From: Pirellula sp. | Lineage (GTDB): Bacteria; Planctomycetota; Planctomycetia; Pirellulales; Pirellulaceae | Reading direction: 5' to 3' | Length of the DNA: 51,735 nt | NCBI GenBank assembly: GCA_021736575.1 | Contig: JAIPFP010000008.1 | Location: 1 to 51,735, forward strand | Shown here: in pieces, positions 25,645-34,701 of the stretch | Layout of the letters: the number at the start of each line of letters is the position of its first letter | Numbering within the stretch: position 1 is the first letter of the stretch | Notes under the pieces: generated by a model | Seen by the model: only the letters and a program-made list of their open reading frames with translations | Databases searched by the model: none | What the model was told of the DNA's origin: nothing | Position numbers and translations under genes: made by a program

Positions 25645-26625
25645 CTATTGGATCGAGGCATCCGCCACGGCTTTTTTCATTCGTTGAAGCCCCGTGGCAG
25701 CGACGAGGTTCGGGTCTTGTTTCCAATAGGTTCGATTAAAGAGTTCCAGTGACAGAACTCCGTCGAAACCACTTTCGAAGACCGTTGCGAGAATTTTGGA
25801 GACGGGCGATATCCCGTCGCCGGGGTAGACACGATCTGCATCGGTAATCTTGTCGCGCGGGATGTCGGGATAATCATTGATATGGAATACATGAATCCGT
25901 TTTCCCGATAGCAACGCCAGATCATAAAATTCCGAGCCGCCTTTATACAAATGATAAATATCCGGCAGAACACACGCGTCTGGATGCTGTGCAGCTGCCG
26001 TCACATAGAGAACCTCGGAGAGCTTGGAGAGATTTTTGGAAAACCCCCAGACTTCAAGCTGAGGTGTGCAACCCGCCACCTTGCCAACTTCCAAGAGTGC
26101 TCGATAACGCTCTGCAACTCGATCTAGATTCAGTGGTGCAATATCGGTTGCGCCTGCTGGCGGTGCTGCAATTCGAATCCCGCCAATGGCGGTTACGATG
26201 TCCATGTCCTTGCGAGCTTGCTCGAGTCCCTTGCTTCGAGCCGTATCGTCGTCGACAATCCAATTCGCGAATGCAATCGAGCTTTCGATCGTGAGCCCTG
26301 CATCCTTGATCCGTTTCTTAAGATCCGACAATGTGCCACCTTGTTCGGTGTACTTGTTGATATCGCGCAACCACGGTTCCATGGCATCGTAGCCAGCCTT
26401 CTGGGCAATCGCGATTTGTTCGACAATCGGAATCACTTCGCCATGGATGGTGCTTGTATTTAGACTGTACTTCACTTTGTTTTCCCTCGCGATTGATTTA
26501 GGTGTGTTCGCTGCGGAATGAACCGCAGCAGCGGAAGCGACTTGCCCAAGAATCGCCGCAGAAGCGATGGCGACCGTTGTATTGAACTGGCGTCGTGATG
26601 ATTGAGAGTCAACGGTGCGTTTCAT
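25645..26625 (-). CDS. Exported hydroxypyruvate-isomerase-like sugar isomerase
   Basis: 326 residues from ATG 26625, which overlaps the upstream stop (ATGA). The frame is open to 26919, inside the neighbouring membrane gene. The N-terminus SSRRQFNTTVAIASAAILGQ is a Tat signal, so the folded enzyme is probably exported. The mature part is an AP-endonuclease-2-like TIM barrel of the sugar phosphate isomerase/epimerase group: KYSLNTSTI, EIPIVEQ-type helix 1, then LEVWGF, VLPDIYHLYKGG, IHVFHINDYPD, YPGDGISP and VLSLELFN, which supply metal ligands and acid residues. Substrate unknown; exported members are common in planctomycetes. Confidence 0.85.
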   Translation of the reverse strand: MKRTVDSQSSRRQFNTTVAIASAAILGQVASAAAVHSAANTPKSIARENKVKYSLNTSTIHGEVIPIVEQIAIAQKAGYDAMEPWLRDINKYTEQGGTLSDLKKRIKDAGLTIESSIAFANWIVDDDTARSKGLEQARKDMDIVTAIGGIRIAAPPAGATDIAPLNLDRVAERYRALLEVGKVAGCTPQLEVWGFSKNLSKLSEVLYVTAAAQHPDACVLPDIYHLYKGGSEFYDLALLSGKRIHVFHINDYPDIPRDKITDADRVYPGDGISPVSKILATVFESGFDGVLSLELFNRTYWKQDPNLVAATGLQRMKKAVADASIQ

Positions 26626-27506
26626 TTTTTCTCTTTTGGAAGGGAAAGGTCGATGGGCCATACTGCGAGACTCATTGCAAGCAACGTAGAAGCATACATC
26701 CAGTCTCCGAGAAGCAAAAGAATACTTAAAGCGAAAAGATACAACAGCCAACGCCCTATCCAAAGACAGTTTGAGCCGAGCATGCTCGCGAGTAAGGCCG
26801 CTTGCACTGCGACGACGCAATGCGTCATAAATTGACCCACCGGTTGCCACCCCTCGGGCAGTCTGAGCCATCCGTGCCGGGCTTCGATCAATAGCCATCC
26901 CGCCTCGCCATTCCACCACTCGGGTTGGGCAAGCATGCTTGCAAGACTAAACGCGATCCAAATCCAAAGATGGCATCGAATCAGTTGAATGGATAGGTTC
27001 GCGCTGACCCGATCCTCGCCACTTGAAAGACCGGGCTTTATGGTCCATTCGAGACGTCCGGGTTCAATGATCAAGTAAGCAAGCGCGGAAAGCAAAAGAG
27101 GTTCAGCCAATACCGTTAAAACAGGTGCTCGATGGTGGAACACTCCAAGTGCAAGCCAAGCTATCAATGGAGCGAGCCTTGCTCCCAGTCCAAGCGTCAT
27201 CGCCAGACTGGCCAAAAGTCCGAAAACCGCAACCCAAGGGGACAAACTGGACATGCCATACAAAGGACTCCATCGAAACAAACTCCCCGTCCCTTCAACT
27301 CCATCGCCAATCAAGTATCGTCCCGCATCTGGATTAAACCATCCGCTGGAACCAACCAGATCCGATCCTGACATGAGGTACTGCCAAAAAACGATCCAAG
27401 TTAAAATGCCAATAGCAATGCGAACGATTGAGATTTGAATCGGCGCACGAGCCGTAAACCAAAACCCATTCCATTCAAACAAGGTTTCCTTCCATTTCGA
27501 ACTCAT
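26622..27506 (-). CDS. HTTM-like polytopic membrane protein
   Basis: 294 residues with about six to seven hydrophobic segments. The opening FEWNGFWFTARAPIQISIVR and the order of helices, with FNPDAGRYLIG between them, resemble HTTM-domain proteins (the membrane part of vitamin K-dependent gamma-carboxylase, also found widely in bacteria). No soluble carboxylase-like domain follows. It overlaps the genes on both sides by four bases (27503-27506 and 26622-26625), so the three form one translation-coupled operon. Function unknown. Confidence 0.65.
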   Translation of the reverse strand: MSSKWKETLFEWNGFWFTARAPIQISIVRIAIGILTWIVFWQYLMSGSDLVGSSGWFNPDAGRYLIGDGVEGTGSLFRWSPLYGMSSLSPWVAVFGLLASLAMTLGLGARLAPLIAWLALGVFHHRAPVLTVLAEPLLLSALAYLIIEPGRLEWTIKPGLSSGEDRVSANLSIQLIRCHLWIWIAFSLASMLAQPEWWNGEAGWLLIEARHGWLRLPEGWQPVGQFMTHCVVAVQAALLASMLGSNCLWIGRWLLYLFALSILLLLGDWMYASTLLAMSLAVWPIDLSLPKEKK

Positions 27507-28231
27507 GGATTGCCTCGCCCAGCATTCTTGGCTCGAACGGATCGATGGCTCTCGATTTTTGGTACAAGACCAATTTCTCCATTTTCAAACCGAGCAACCG
27601 AAGCTTCCACAAGTGCGAATTCTCGCGTGTCGGATTGTGGATCGCTGTCTTCCCCTTTTTCTTCGATGGGCTGTTCCAATCGAATACGCTCGACGAGAAT
27701 CGGAGACTCGTTCGGACCTGTTGATTCGACGTGAACGACGATCGATTTGAAAATGCGAAGGATGCCCTCGGTTTCTTCATTGGCCGATAATTCAATCATC
27801 GCCCGTAGCAACCGCCTGGATTTTACAGGATTCATGCCATTCGATGCATAGCCTTCGGACCGACTGTCCAGAACAGGGTACCATTCGTCAGGTTTTTTTT
27901 TCGTTTGGATTGATACCTTGGTCGGGAGAGATTTGTTTTGGCCAGATACCCATTCGATTGGAAGCATTTCCTGGTACCAACAGCCGCCGATGAGATACGG
28001 TTGCAACCACACGAGGACATTATCCTGGATGACGGAGCGACGCCAATTCGCGGCGTACGTCAATCCAATCGCAGCAAAATGAAATAGGATCAAGCAACTG
28101 ATTGCCCATCGCCAACGAGAGTGAACAGGAATCGAGGAGATCGTTGGCGGGATTGGCTTTTTGCTCACGAAGTAACGATCCAACAAAACGAAGAGGCTAG
28201 GGCGGTCAGGGGAAACACGAATTGCCGGCAA
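27503..28231 (-). CDS. Single-pass membrane protein of unknown function, first gene of the HTTM operon
   Basis: 242 residues. One hydrophobic helix at about 43-61 (WAISCLILFHFAAIGLTYAA) follows a basic N-terminus; the remaining 180 residues are charged and probably outside the membrane. In planctomycetes, small proteins like this often precede HTTM membrane proteins, which is the main reason to treat it as a partner. The stop overlaps the HTTM start. I recognise no domain. Confidence 0.65.
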   Translation of the reverse strand: MPAIRVSPDRPSLFVLLDRYFVSKKPIPPTISSIPVHSRWRWAISCLILFHFAAIGLTYAANWRRSVIQDNVLVWLQPYLIGGCWYQEMLPIEWVSGQNKSLPTKVSIQTKKKPDEWYPVLDSRSEGYASNGMNPVKSRRLLRAMIELSANEETEGILRIFKSIVVHVESTGPNESPILVERIRLEQPIEEKGEDSDPQSDTREFALVEASVARFENGEIGLVPKIESHRSVRAKNAGRGNP

Positions 28232-28314
28232 CCCATAGTGGGGGATGCGTCCAGCTTGCTATCCGTGGTTCATCGCAAACTGGCAGCTTACGCCTTTTTG
28301 CAATCAAAAAAGTA

Positions 28315-28360
28315 TAACAAAAAACCGAGTTGCTGCCCCTGGAGGTGCTTCAACTCGGTT
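28315..28360 (-). terminator. Rho-independent terminator of the Cys-rich gene
   Basis: On the minus strand AACCGAGTTG pairs perfectly with CAACTCGGTT (28323-28332 and 28351-28360) around an 18-nt loop. It is followed at once by TTTTTT and a T-rich stretch. It lies 80 bp after the end of the Cys-rich protein gene and isolates it from the HTTM operon. Confidence 0.8.
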
Positions 28361-28440
28361 CGAGGTTTCGTGCATGTTCGTCGAGGGTTACCAAGGCCAA
28401 ACAGCAGCCATCATTTTATCATCTGAACAGCGTTTCGCTA

Positions 28441-28962
28441 CTAGATTTTGTCGCTAACGGCAGCTGGTACTGCTACTGCTGGCGCTGGTGCTGGTGGAAC
28501 AACGGAGCTGGTGCTGACAGCGCCAGTATCCATAGTTGTTCCGCACGAGCTGCAACCTGACGAAGCCGGAGCGGCAATGTAGGAGCTCATTGTTTCGGTC
28601 ATCGCAGCGCCACAACCGCAAGCTGGTGCTGCTGCTGGTGCTGCTGCTGGTGCTGCACAACCGCAAGCTGGTGCTGCTGGAGCGTCGCAACCGCAGGAAG
28701 GTGCTGGAGCTGGAGCGCATGTTGGAGCTGGTGCACTGCAAGAGCTAGCAGCCTTCTTGGCATGAAGCCGAGCGAACAAACCACCACCATTGCAACCCAC
28801 TTTACCGCCATTGCATCCCGCAACCTTAGCTGCATGCAACTTTGCGAAAATTCCTTGTCGACCGCCGCAGCTATTTCCGCCGCAGTCAGCCATCGCAACC
28901 GATCCAACACAGCTAAGAGCGAATGCTGCCAATGCGAACGATGCCAATCGTACCTTAATCAT
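28441..28962 (-). CDS. Secreted cysteine- and alanine/proline-rich protein
   Basis: 173 residues from ATG 28962, with GGGAGGAAG upstream. A clear signal peptide (ASFALAAFALSCVGSVAMA) ends near residue 24. The mature part is built from two related blocks (GIFAKLHAAKVAGCNGG and GLFARLHAKKAASSC), then Ala/Pro spacers with CGC and SCGCDAP motifs, about 17 cysteines in all. No known fold. Such Cys-rich secreted proteins occur in planctomycetes and may belong to the disulfide-linked cell envelope or bind metal; this is inference. Monocistronic, with its own terminator. Confidence 0.8.
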   Translation of the reverse strand: MIKVRLASFALAAFALSCVGSVAMADCGGNSCGGRQGIFAKLHAAKVAGCNGGKVGCNGGGLFARLHAKKAASSCSAPAPTCAPAPAPSCGCDAPAAPACGCAAPAAAPAAAPACGCGAAMTETMSSYIAAPASSGCSSCGTTMDTGAVSTSSVVPPAPAPAVAVPAAVSDKI

Positions 28963-29347
28963 CAAAACTTCCTCCCGAGAGAACTAAACATGATCCACGC
29001 AATGCCACGATGTACTTCCTGAATGATGGACCTAATCTGTCAGAAACTCTCTGACGCTCCGTGCCGCACCGTCTTCCCTGGTTATCCGAACTAGTGGTAG
29101 ACAGTGCTGGTTAGGGGCTTTGCGTAAAATTGGTAAGCTGGAAGGGTACCAGACTCCATTTCGATGTCAACAACTGTTTCCAAGACCGACCGGCAAAACT
29201 GTTCCAAGGTCGCATTAGAAAAGTCCCTACCGAAAAAACGAAAATGCCTCTCAACAAAGAACTTGCGATTTGATACATTCCCGTTTGGCTTTTCGAAGCC
29301 ACCGTGAGATTTTGGTTTTTTTTAACGCTGGCTAGGAGATTGAAGTC
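28963..29347. other. Divergent intergenic region before secG
   Basis: 385 bp between the Cys-rich gene (minus) and secG (plus). It must hold both promoters. GTCAGA and TCTGAC around 29038-29054 form a short hairpin. I see no further gene, and no -35/-10 pair good enough to call. Confidence 0.5.
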
Positions 29348-29911
29348 GTGTTTTTTCCGTTGGCGATGCTTTCCCAATACGTCTTTGGCCCAGCTTTGTT
29401 TCTGCTTTCGCTTTTCATTGTCTTGATCATTTTGCTCCAACGTGGGCGTGGTGGTGGATTGACTGGAGCGTTGGGAGGAGCGGGTGGCGCAAGCGCGTTC
29501 GGCGTGAAGGCCGGCGATATTTTCACAAGAATCACTGCGATTTCGGTGCTACTTTGGATCATCTTGTGCGCCTTGACTACCTGGTGGTATCTCCCGCCAA
29601 AGCTTGACATCCAAAGCGATCCGGGCTCGATTTCTCCTCCGCGTGGGATGGGTGCCGGCGGCTCAGGTGCGTCAGATTCGGGTTTGCCCGGCTCCGAATT
29701 GCCGCCTGGTGGGCCTGATTCCGTAATCCCGATTACTCCAAGCTTCCCAAATTCGGATCCAGGGGCAGCCCCACCAGCCTCCGGAAGTACTACGCCATCT
29801 CCGGCATTCAGCCTTCCCGAAGCGCTCAAGGAGGCAGTTTTGCCCCCAGCAAACGAACCGGTCGCCCCCAATGCGGTGATCCCCGGTCCGGTTGTGCCTG
29901 AACCAAAGTAG
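29348..29911 (+). CDS. secG: Preprotein translocase subunit SecG with Pro/Gly-rich extension
   Basis: 187 residues from GTG 29348, with AGGAG nine bases upstream; ATG 29366 is an alternative. SecG assists SecYEG-mediated export. Two membrane helices (about 9-30 and 61-82) flank the SecG loop [20 protein letters not shown]. The family is normally 75-130 residues; here a tail of about 100 Pro/Gly/Ser-rich residues follows, likely periplasmic or cytoplasmic and disordered. It heads the yicC-gmk-rpoZ-coaC-coaB stretch. Confidence 0.88.
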   Translation: MFFPLAMLSQYVFGPALFLLSLFIVLIILLQRGRGGGLTGALGGAGGASAFGVKAGDIFTRITAISVLLWIILCALTTWWYLPPKLDIQSDPGSISPPRGMGAGGSGASDSGLPGSELPPGGPDSVIPITPSFPNSDPGAAPPASGSTTPSPAFSLPEALKEAVLPPANEPVAPNAVIPGPVVPEPK

Positions 29912-29970
29912 TCTCAACTTTTTTGCCCAATGGGAGATTTCAAGACTCCCCGACCCCACTTTTCTTGATC

Positions 29971-29995
29971 AGCCGCAGGGCGTTAGCCCCCGGTT
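29971..29995. repeat. Half copy of the 20436-20494 REP-like repeat
   Basis: GCCGCAGGGCGTTAGCCCCC followed by GGTT matches the left arm of the 20.43-kb hairpin (GCCGTTGGGCGATAGCCCTGGTT) at most positions. The returning arm is absent. It lies between secG and yicC. Confidence 0.55.
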
Positions 29996-30029
29996 GTCGC
30001 GTTTCGTTTAACCGTTAGGTAGTCATTCG

Positions 30030-30908
30030 TTGTTACTCAGTATGACAGGGCATGGCCAAGCAGCTTCCCGGCTCGGCGACGTTGCAATTGATATCGAGAT
30101 TCGAACGGTCAATAACCGTTTTCTCAAGGTTACTTCCAAAATCTCGGACGTGGCGTCCGCCGTCGAGCCCCAGATCGAAGGGGTCGTGCGGGAATACTTG
30201 AAACGTGGCAGCATCAGCGTTTCGATTCGTGTTAGTCAAGCCGGTCAGAACAATGCAGCGACGGTAAATCAAAGCACGCTAGAAAACTACATCCACCAGT
30301 CAAAAACGATCGCGGACCGTTTGGGAATTGTGTTCAATTACGACCTCGGACAACTTCTTTCGTTGCCTGGCGTCTTGGAATCTGCGAGACAGCAAGATGA
30401 CGAGCAACTCAACGAAATCGTTCGCGAAACGCTCAAAACGGCTCTTCAAGATCTGCAGTCTATGCGACTTCGAGAGGGGGAAGCGATGGCTCGCCAGTTC
30501 TTCGTTTCACTTGACCAAATTCAATCTTGGAAGGAACAAATTGAATTGCGTGCACCTGCTGTGATTGCAGAATACCGCTCGAAATTGGAGCAACGCATAC
30601 GCACTACGCTCGCTACCCTCGGGCATCAATCGGACGAATTGGACTTGCTGCGAGAGGTTCTGGTTTTTGCCGACCGCTGCGATGTGTCTGAAGAAATCAC
30701 TCGATTGGCCAGCCATCTCGTTCAGTTTCGAGGCGCCATCGATCAATCGGACAGCCAAGGCCGTCGACTTGATTTCCTGATCCAAGAACTTTTTCGCGAA
30801 GTTAACACGATTGGCTCAAAAGCCAATGACTCTCAAATCTCACAGCTAGTCGTCTCAATTAAAACGACAATTGAGCAAATGCGCGAGCTGGTCCAAAATG
30901 TGGAGTAA
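30030..30908 (+). CDS. yicC: YicC-family endoribonuclease-like protein
   Basis: 292 residues from TTG 30030, which gives the family start MLLSMTGHGQA; ATG 30042 would cut it to MTGHG. Known features: TVNNRFLKVTSKI near residue 27-40 and the C-terminal block LIQELFREVNTIGSKANDSQ ending in IKTTIEQMRELVQNVE. E. coli YicC takes part in degradation of small RNA and is an RNase-like protein. Length matches the family. Sits ten bases before gmk, an order common across bacteria. Confidence 0.92.
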   Translation: MLLSMTGHGQAASRLGDVAIDIEIRTVNNRFLKVTSKISDVASAVEPQIEGVVREYLKRGSISVSIRVSQAGQNNAATVNQSTLENYIHQSKTIADRLGIVFNYDLGQLLSLPGVLESARQQDDEQLNEIVRETLKTALQDLQSMRLREGEAMARQFFVSLDQIQSWKEQIELRAPAVIAEYRSKLEQRIRTTLATLGHQSDELDLLREVLVFADRCDVSEEITRLASHLVQFRGAIDQSDSQGRRLDFLIQELFREVNTIGSKANDSQISQLVVSIKTTIEQMRELVQNVE

Positions 30909-30917
30909 ACTAGTTTT

Positions 30918-31514
30918 ATGACCCAAAAAGGTAGACTAGTGATCATTTCGGGCCCATCGGGATCGGGCAAATCAACGGTCCTTCAAAAGCTCTTCCAAAA
31001 TTCGGAAATACCTCTGATGCTGAGCGTTTCCGCTACCACACGTCCCCCTCGACCAGGCGAAAAAGAAGGTCGCGACTATTATTTTCTGAGCGATGAAGAA
31101 TTCCAGCGTCGCCGAAATGCGGGTGAATTTTTAGAGTGCAAGGAGGTTTTTGGTCGCGGATACTGGTACGGAACGCTTCGTGACCCAGTTTCGACTGGCT
31201 TAAATGACGGAAAATGGGTAATCTTGGAGATCGATGTCCAAGGGGCACTTGCAGTCCTTCGAGATCAGCCCGAAGCGATCACCATCTTTGTTCACCCAGG
31301 TTCGATGGCCGAACTCGAAAAACGGCTAAGGAATCGTGGTACTGAGAGCGAGGAAGCCATTCAAAGGCGGTTAAATGTTGCCGCCGAGGAATTGGCACTC
31401 AGACATCATTATACCCATGAAGTAATCAATCAAGAGATCAATACAACTGTCCAGCACTTGTGCCAACTGCTTACGCAGTACCACGGAGAAACGATTCCAT
31501 GCTCGAAGAACTAA
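30918..31514 (+). CDS. gmk: Guanylate kinase
   Basis: 198 residues. Converts GMP to GDP with ATP in the cytoplasm. The P-loop GPSGSGKST is at about residue 11-19, followed by the GMP-binding region [19 protein letters not shown] and the lid and NMP segments ([14 protein letters not shown]). Length and order are standard. It overlaps rpoZ by 16 bases, and the yicC-gmk-rpoZ-coaBC order is widely conserved. Confidence 0.97.
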   Translation: MTQKGRLVIISGPSGSGKSTVLQKLFQNSEIPLMLSVSATTRPPRPGEKEGRDYYFLSDEEFQRRRNAGEFLECKEVFGRGYWYGTLRDPVSTGLNDGKWVILEIDVQGALAVLRDQPEAITIFVHPGSMAELEKRLRNRGTESEEAIQRRLNVAAEELALRHHYTHEVINQEINTTVQHLCQLLTQYHGETIPCSKN

Positions 31515-31762
31515 AAGAAGAAGCCATCGTCAACAAGGTGGGTGGTCGATTCAAGCTATCCACGTTGATTCAGAAGCGATTGGTACAACTCAATCGCGGC
31601 AGCCGACCTTTGGTAGAAATGAATACGGACGATCGCATGGAGGTTGTCATCCAAGAAATTTTGCAAGACAAGATCTTCTTGACCACTTCGGGCGAACTCA
31701 AAGTCCTTAGTGAAACGGCAGATCTTGGCGATTTGCTCGATTTGGATACAAGCGATCTGTAA
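31499..31762 (+). CDS. rpoZ: RNA polymerase omega subunit
   Basis: 87 residues from ATG 31499, inside the end of gmk; the frame extends to 31460. The N-terminal core [20 protein letters not shown], then KRLVQLNRG, is the omega fold that clamps the beta-prime subunit. The tail is acidic ([13 protein letters not shown]). The place between gmk and coaBC supports the call. Confidence 0.9.
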   Translation: MLEELKEEAIVNKVGGRFKLSTLIQKRLVQLNRGSRPLVEMNTDDRMEVVIQEILQDKIFLTTSGELKVLSETADLGDLLDLDTSDL

Positions 31763-31781
31763 GGATTAAAGCCTTTCACTG

Positions 31782-32315
31782 ATGAACGATCGCGTTGTTG
31801 TCGGAATTTCAGGCGGCATCGCCGCATTCAAATCAGCGGCTCTCGTTAGCCGCTTAGCGCAACGCGGTTTTGACGTAACTGTTGTGCTGACCGAAGCAGC
31901 CCAACAGTTTGTTGGTGTAGCGACCTTTGCAGCACTCTGCAATCGTGCTCCCGTGACCAGTGCGTTTGACAATCGTTATCCACTGGGACCTCACATCGAG
32001 TTAGCAACCGAGTGCAAGCTTTTTATCATAGCACCCGCAACGGCTCACATGCTTGCGAGTTGCGCACTCGGAACGGCCGATTGCATTCTGTCGACACTTT
32101 ATCTCAACGTGGACTGTCCAGTTGTATTCGCGCCAGCCATGAGCACTCCCATGTGGGAAAAGCCGGCTGTGGTTCGAAACGTTAGTCAGCTCAAGTCCGA
32201 TGGTGCACATTTTGTTGGGCCCGATTCCGGTTGGCTTTCCTGCCGACGCACAGGCGATGGACGCATGTCGGAGCCAGATGATATCATTACGGCTTGCGAA
32301 CCATTCCTCCAATAA
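31782..32315 (+). CDS. coaC: Phosphopantothenoylcysteine decarboxylase part (CoaC), separate gene
   Basis: 177 residues. Flavin enzyme that decarboxylates phosphopantothenoylcysteine in coenzyme A synthesis. The FMN motif GISGGIAAFKSAALVSR, catalytic His in GPHIELATE, and Cys in WLSCRRTGDGRMSEPDD are present. In two conserved places Asn is changed: the PAMNxxMW motif reads PAMSTPMW, and the APATANT motif reads APATAHM. CoaC and CoaB are fused in most bacteria; here an in-frame TAA at 32313 separates them and the ligase starts 15 bases later in the same frame. Confidence 0.9.
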   Translation: MNDRVVVGISGGIAAFKSAALVSRLAQRGFDVTVVLTEAAQQFVGVATFAALCNRAPVTSAFDNRYPLGPHIELATECKLFIIAPATAHMLASCALGTADCILSTLYLNVDCPVVFAPAMSTPMWEKPAVVRNVSQLKSDGAHFVGPDSGWLSCRRTGDGRMSEPDDIITACEPFLQ

Positions 32316-32330
32316 CTTAGTCGACTCTTG

Positions 32331-32969
32331 ATGGCTCGAATTGTTATCACTTCTGGTCCAACTCGCCAATATCTTGACCCGGTTCGATACTTGACCAACG
32401 CATCCAGCGGTCGCATGGGTGCCGCGCTCGCCCAAGCGGCCCTCGATCTAGGTCATGAAGTAATCGTGATTAGCGGTCCAGTCTCGATAGGTTATCCGTC
32501 CGCAGCCCAAGTGGTCGATGTCGTGACGACCCAGGAAATGCTTGATGCAACCAAATTGGCATTCGAGAACGCCGATGGTTTGGTCGGTGCCGCAGCCCCG
32601 TGCGATTACATGCCAAAACAAGTTGAAACGCACAAGCTTAGTAAAACGGGCGATGTGCTGCATCTCGCCTTGATCGAAACCCCAGACATTATTGCTAGCC
32701 TAGGTACCGCCAAGAGACGAGATCAATGGGTAGTCGGCTTTGCTTTGGAGACCGAAGACATTCGCTTTCGAGCCATTGTCAAGATGTCTCGCAAATGTTG
32801 CGATATGATTGTGTCCAATAGTGCATCTGCTATGAATTCCGAAGACAACTCCGTCGAAGTAATCTTGCGAGACGGAACCATTTTAGAACAAATCACTGGA
32901 ACGAAGCCATCGGTGGCAAACGGTATCCTTTCGCACATTCAAAAGCAATTGATCGAACGAGCGCGATGA
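32331..32969 (+). CDS. coaB: Phosphopantothenate-cysteine ligase part (CoaB), separate gene
   Basis: 212 residues from ATG 32331; the frame reaches the preceding TAA. Joins cysteine to 4'-phosphopantothenate with CTP. The opening VITSGPTRQYLDPVRYLTNA and SSGRMGAALA are the CoaB hallmark, followed by AAAPCDYMPKQVETHKLSK, VGFALETED and the Asn of IVSNSA. Same frame as coaC, so the pair is either a true split or a CoaBC gene interrupted by a stop and restarted. It overlaps the next gene by ATGA. Confidence 0.9.
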   Translation: MARIVITSGPTRQYLDPVRYLTNASSGRMGAALAQAALDLGHEVIVISGPVSIGYPSAAQVVDVVTTQEMLDATKLAFENADGLVGAAAPCDYMPKQVETHKLSKTGDVLHLALIETPDIIASLGTAKRRDQWVVGFALETEDIRFRAIVKMSRKCCDMIVSNSASAMNSEDNSVEVILRDGTILEQITGTKPSVANGILSHIQKQLIERAR

Positions 32970-33703
32970 GTACAGGCCAGTTGGAATTCCAAAACCTACC
33001 TGATGTATCGTGTGCATTGGACGTACTGGTCGTTGCGCCGCATCCCGATGACGCCGAACTCGGGATGGGGGGAGCAATTTGCAAGATGATTCAGCAAGGA
33101 AAACGTGTGGGCGTTGTCGATTTGACGAGCGGCGAACCGACTCCTCATGGCAGCCTTGAGATTCGCGCCGCCGAGACGGCAATTGCAACAAGGGCACTCG
33201 GTCTCGAATGGCGCTACAACCTTGGCATGAAGAATCGATTTTTGGAAGCGACGCTGGAAAACCGCCACCGACTCGCAGGCTTGTTTCGTTTGACGCGTCC
33301 ACGCTGGATCTTTGCACCCTATTGGTCAGATGCACATCCAGACCACGTTGCGGCCACCGAGCTAATCGAAGCTGCCCGATTTTGGAGCAAGTTGTCGAAA
33401 AGCGATTTGGCTGGTCATCCCTACCATCCCGAACGCATTTACTACTACTACTGTATCCATCTCAAGATGGTTCCGCAGCCGGCGTTTGTTCTCGATATCA
33501 CGGACCACTGGCACGCCAAAGCGGCCTCGGTCGAAGCGTATCAGAGTCAGTTCGTTGCGGGTCGATCCACCGAGCCACCCAGCTTCGTGGAAAAACTCCG
33601 GGAGGAAGCCTCGTTTTGGGGCAAGACGATTGGCGTTCGTTATGGGGAACCGTTCGCTTCCAAAGAACCTATTGGTATGAAAAACTTCGAGTCGTTGGTC
33701 TAA
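32966..33703 (+). CDS. bshB1: BshB1-like PIG-L deacetylase
   Basis: 245 residues. Zinc LmbE/PIG-L deacetylases remove acetyl groups from amino sugars; BshB1 acts on GlcNAc-malate in bacillithiol synthesis. The zinc and catalytic motif APHPDDAELGMGG and the third ligand DAHPDHVAA are visible, with the BshB1-like LTSGEPTPHGSLEIRAAE and IYYYYCIH. Whether the host makes bacillithiol cannot be told here, since no bshA or bshC is in the window. Overlaps coaB; the metal-binding lipoprotein follows two bases after its stop. Confidence 0.85.
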   Translation: MSTGQLEFQNLPDVSCALDVLVVAPHPDDAELGMGGAICKMIQQGKRVGVVDLTSGEPTPHGSLEIRAAETAIATRALGLEWRYNLGMKNRFLEATLENRHRLAGLFRLTRPRWIFAPYWSDAHPDHVAATELIEAARFWSKLSKSDLAGHPYHPERIYYYYCIHLKMVPQPAFVLDITDHWHAKAASVEAYQSQFVAGRSTEPPSFVEKLREEASFWGKTIGVRYGEPFASKEPIGMKNFESLV

Positions 33704-33705
33704 AC

Positions 33706-34701
33706 ATGAATTCCGTTCGAAACCCTTGGCTCCCCTTTTCGTTTCTCTTTTTACTCAGCTTGCACGTCGGTTGCCAGAATCCGAAAACGCCGCCAGCTTC
33801 GTCGCAGCGTCTTAAGGTGGTAGCAACGACCGGCATGGTCGCCGATTTAGTGCGGCAAATCGGCGGCGAAAACATCGAAGTTGAGCAACTGCTCAGCAGC
33901 GGAGTCGACCCACACTTGTACAAGGCCAACACCGACGACGTGCGAGCGATTCGATCGGCGGATATGGTTTTTTATAATGGTTTCAAGCTCGAAGGCCGAA
34001 TGGGTGACTTGCTAGGCAAACACACCGACGGAATCAAAAAACACATTGCCATCGCCGAATCCATTCCAAACGAATCCGCCTTAGGCGATCCTCAGCACGA
34101 CACCGTCGACCCGCATGTATGGATGGATGTTGCATTGTGGGCATCGACGACAAGGATCATTGAGCGAGAACTAAAGCTGCGGCTCCCTGAGCATGCTGCA
34201 ACCTTTGCCGAACAAGCAGACCAATTGAGAACGCGACTTGCAAATCTGGATGCGTTGGGGCAAGCGTGGATCGACTCGATCCCTCGAGAGCAGCGTATCT
34301 TGATCACATCGCACGATGCGTTTCGCTATTTCGGAAAACGCTATGGACTACAAGTCGAAGGGATCCAAGGCGTTTCCACTTCCTCGGAAGCAGGTTTGAG
34401 ACGGATTAATGAACTTGTTGATCTACTCGTTCAAAAGAAAGTTCCGTCTGCATTCGTGGAGTCCAGCGTTCCAGAAAAGTCCGTGAGATCGCTGATCGAA
34501 GGTGCTGGACAAAAAGGAGCAACTGTTTCCATTGGTGGCGAGCTCTACTCTGATGCCATGGGGCCTAAAGGAAGCGATGCCGACAACTACGAAGGGATGA
34601 TGATGCATAACTTCAAAACAATCGTGACGGCTTTGGGAGGCAATGCTGCAATGCCAGTTGCTTTGGGAGAGGCCTCTCCGACGAAAGAACGCAAGGAGTG
34701 A
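33706..34701 (+). CDS. Metal ABC transporter substrate-binding lipoprotein (ZnuA/TroA family)
   Basis: 331 residues from ATG 33706; the frame is open back to 33208 inside the deacetylase gene and that part is not used. A lipoprotein signal ends in the lipobox LHVGC (about residues 15-19). Metal ligands: His in [15 protein letters not shown], His in [13 protein letters not shown], His in [17 protein letters not shown] and Asp in LYSDAMG. The family binds Zn or Mn in the periplasm. It overlaps the ATPase gene by four bases. No permease gene follows. Confidence 0.93.
   Translation: MNSVRNPWLPFSFLFLLSLHVGCQNPKTPPASSQRLKVVATTGMVADLVRQIGGENIEVEQLLSSGVDPHLYKANTDDVRAIRSADMVFYNGFKLEGRMGDLLGKHTDGIKKHIAIAESIPNESALGDPQHDTVDPHVWMDVALWASTTRIIERELKLRLPEHAATFAEQADQLRTRLANLDALGQAWIDSIPREQRILITSHDAFRYFGKRYGLQVEGIQGVSTSSEAGLRRINELVDLLVQKKVPSAFVESSVPEKSVRSLIEGAGQKGATVSIGGELYSDAMGPKGSDADNYEGMMMHNFKTIVTALGGNAAMPVALGEASPTKERKE

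Noticed and set aside
28599-28910. Extra minus-strand frames in the Cys-rich gene
   Set aside because: His/Gln/Ser-rich low-complexity shadows of the repeated codons; no signal or ribosome site.
29332-29871. Minus-strand Pro/Gly frame over secG
   Set aside because: Mirror of the Pro-rich extension; SecG motifs are on the plus strand.
33208-34701. 497-residue fusion of an unknown domain and the metal-binding lipoprotein
   Set aside because: The first 166 codons lie inside the deacetylase gene in another frame; the lipobox signal starts right at ATG 33706.
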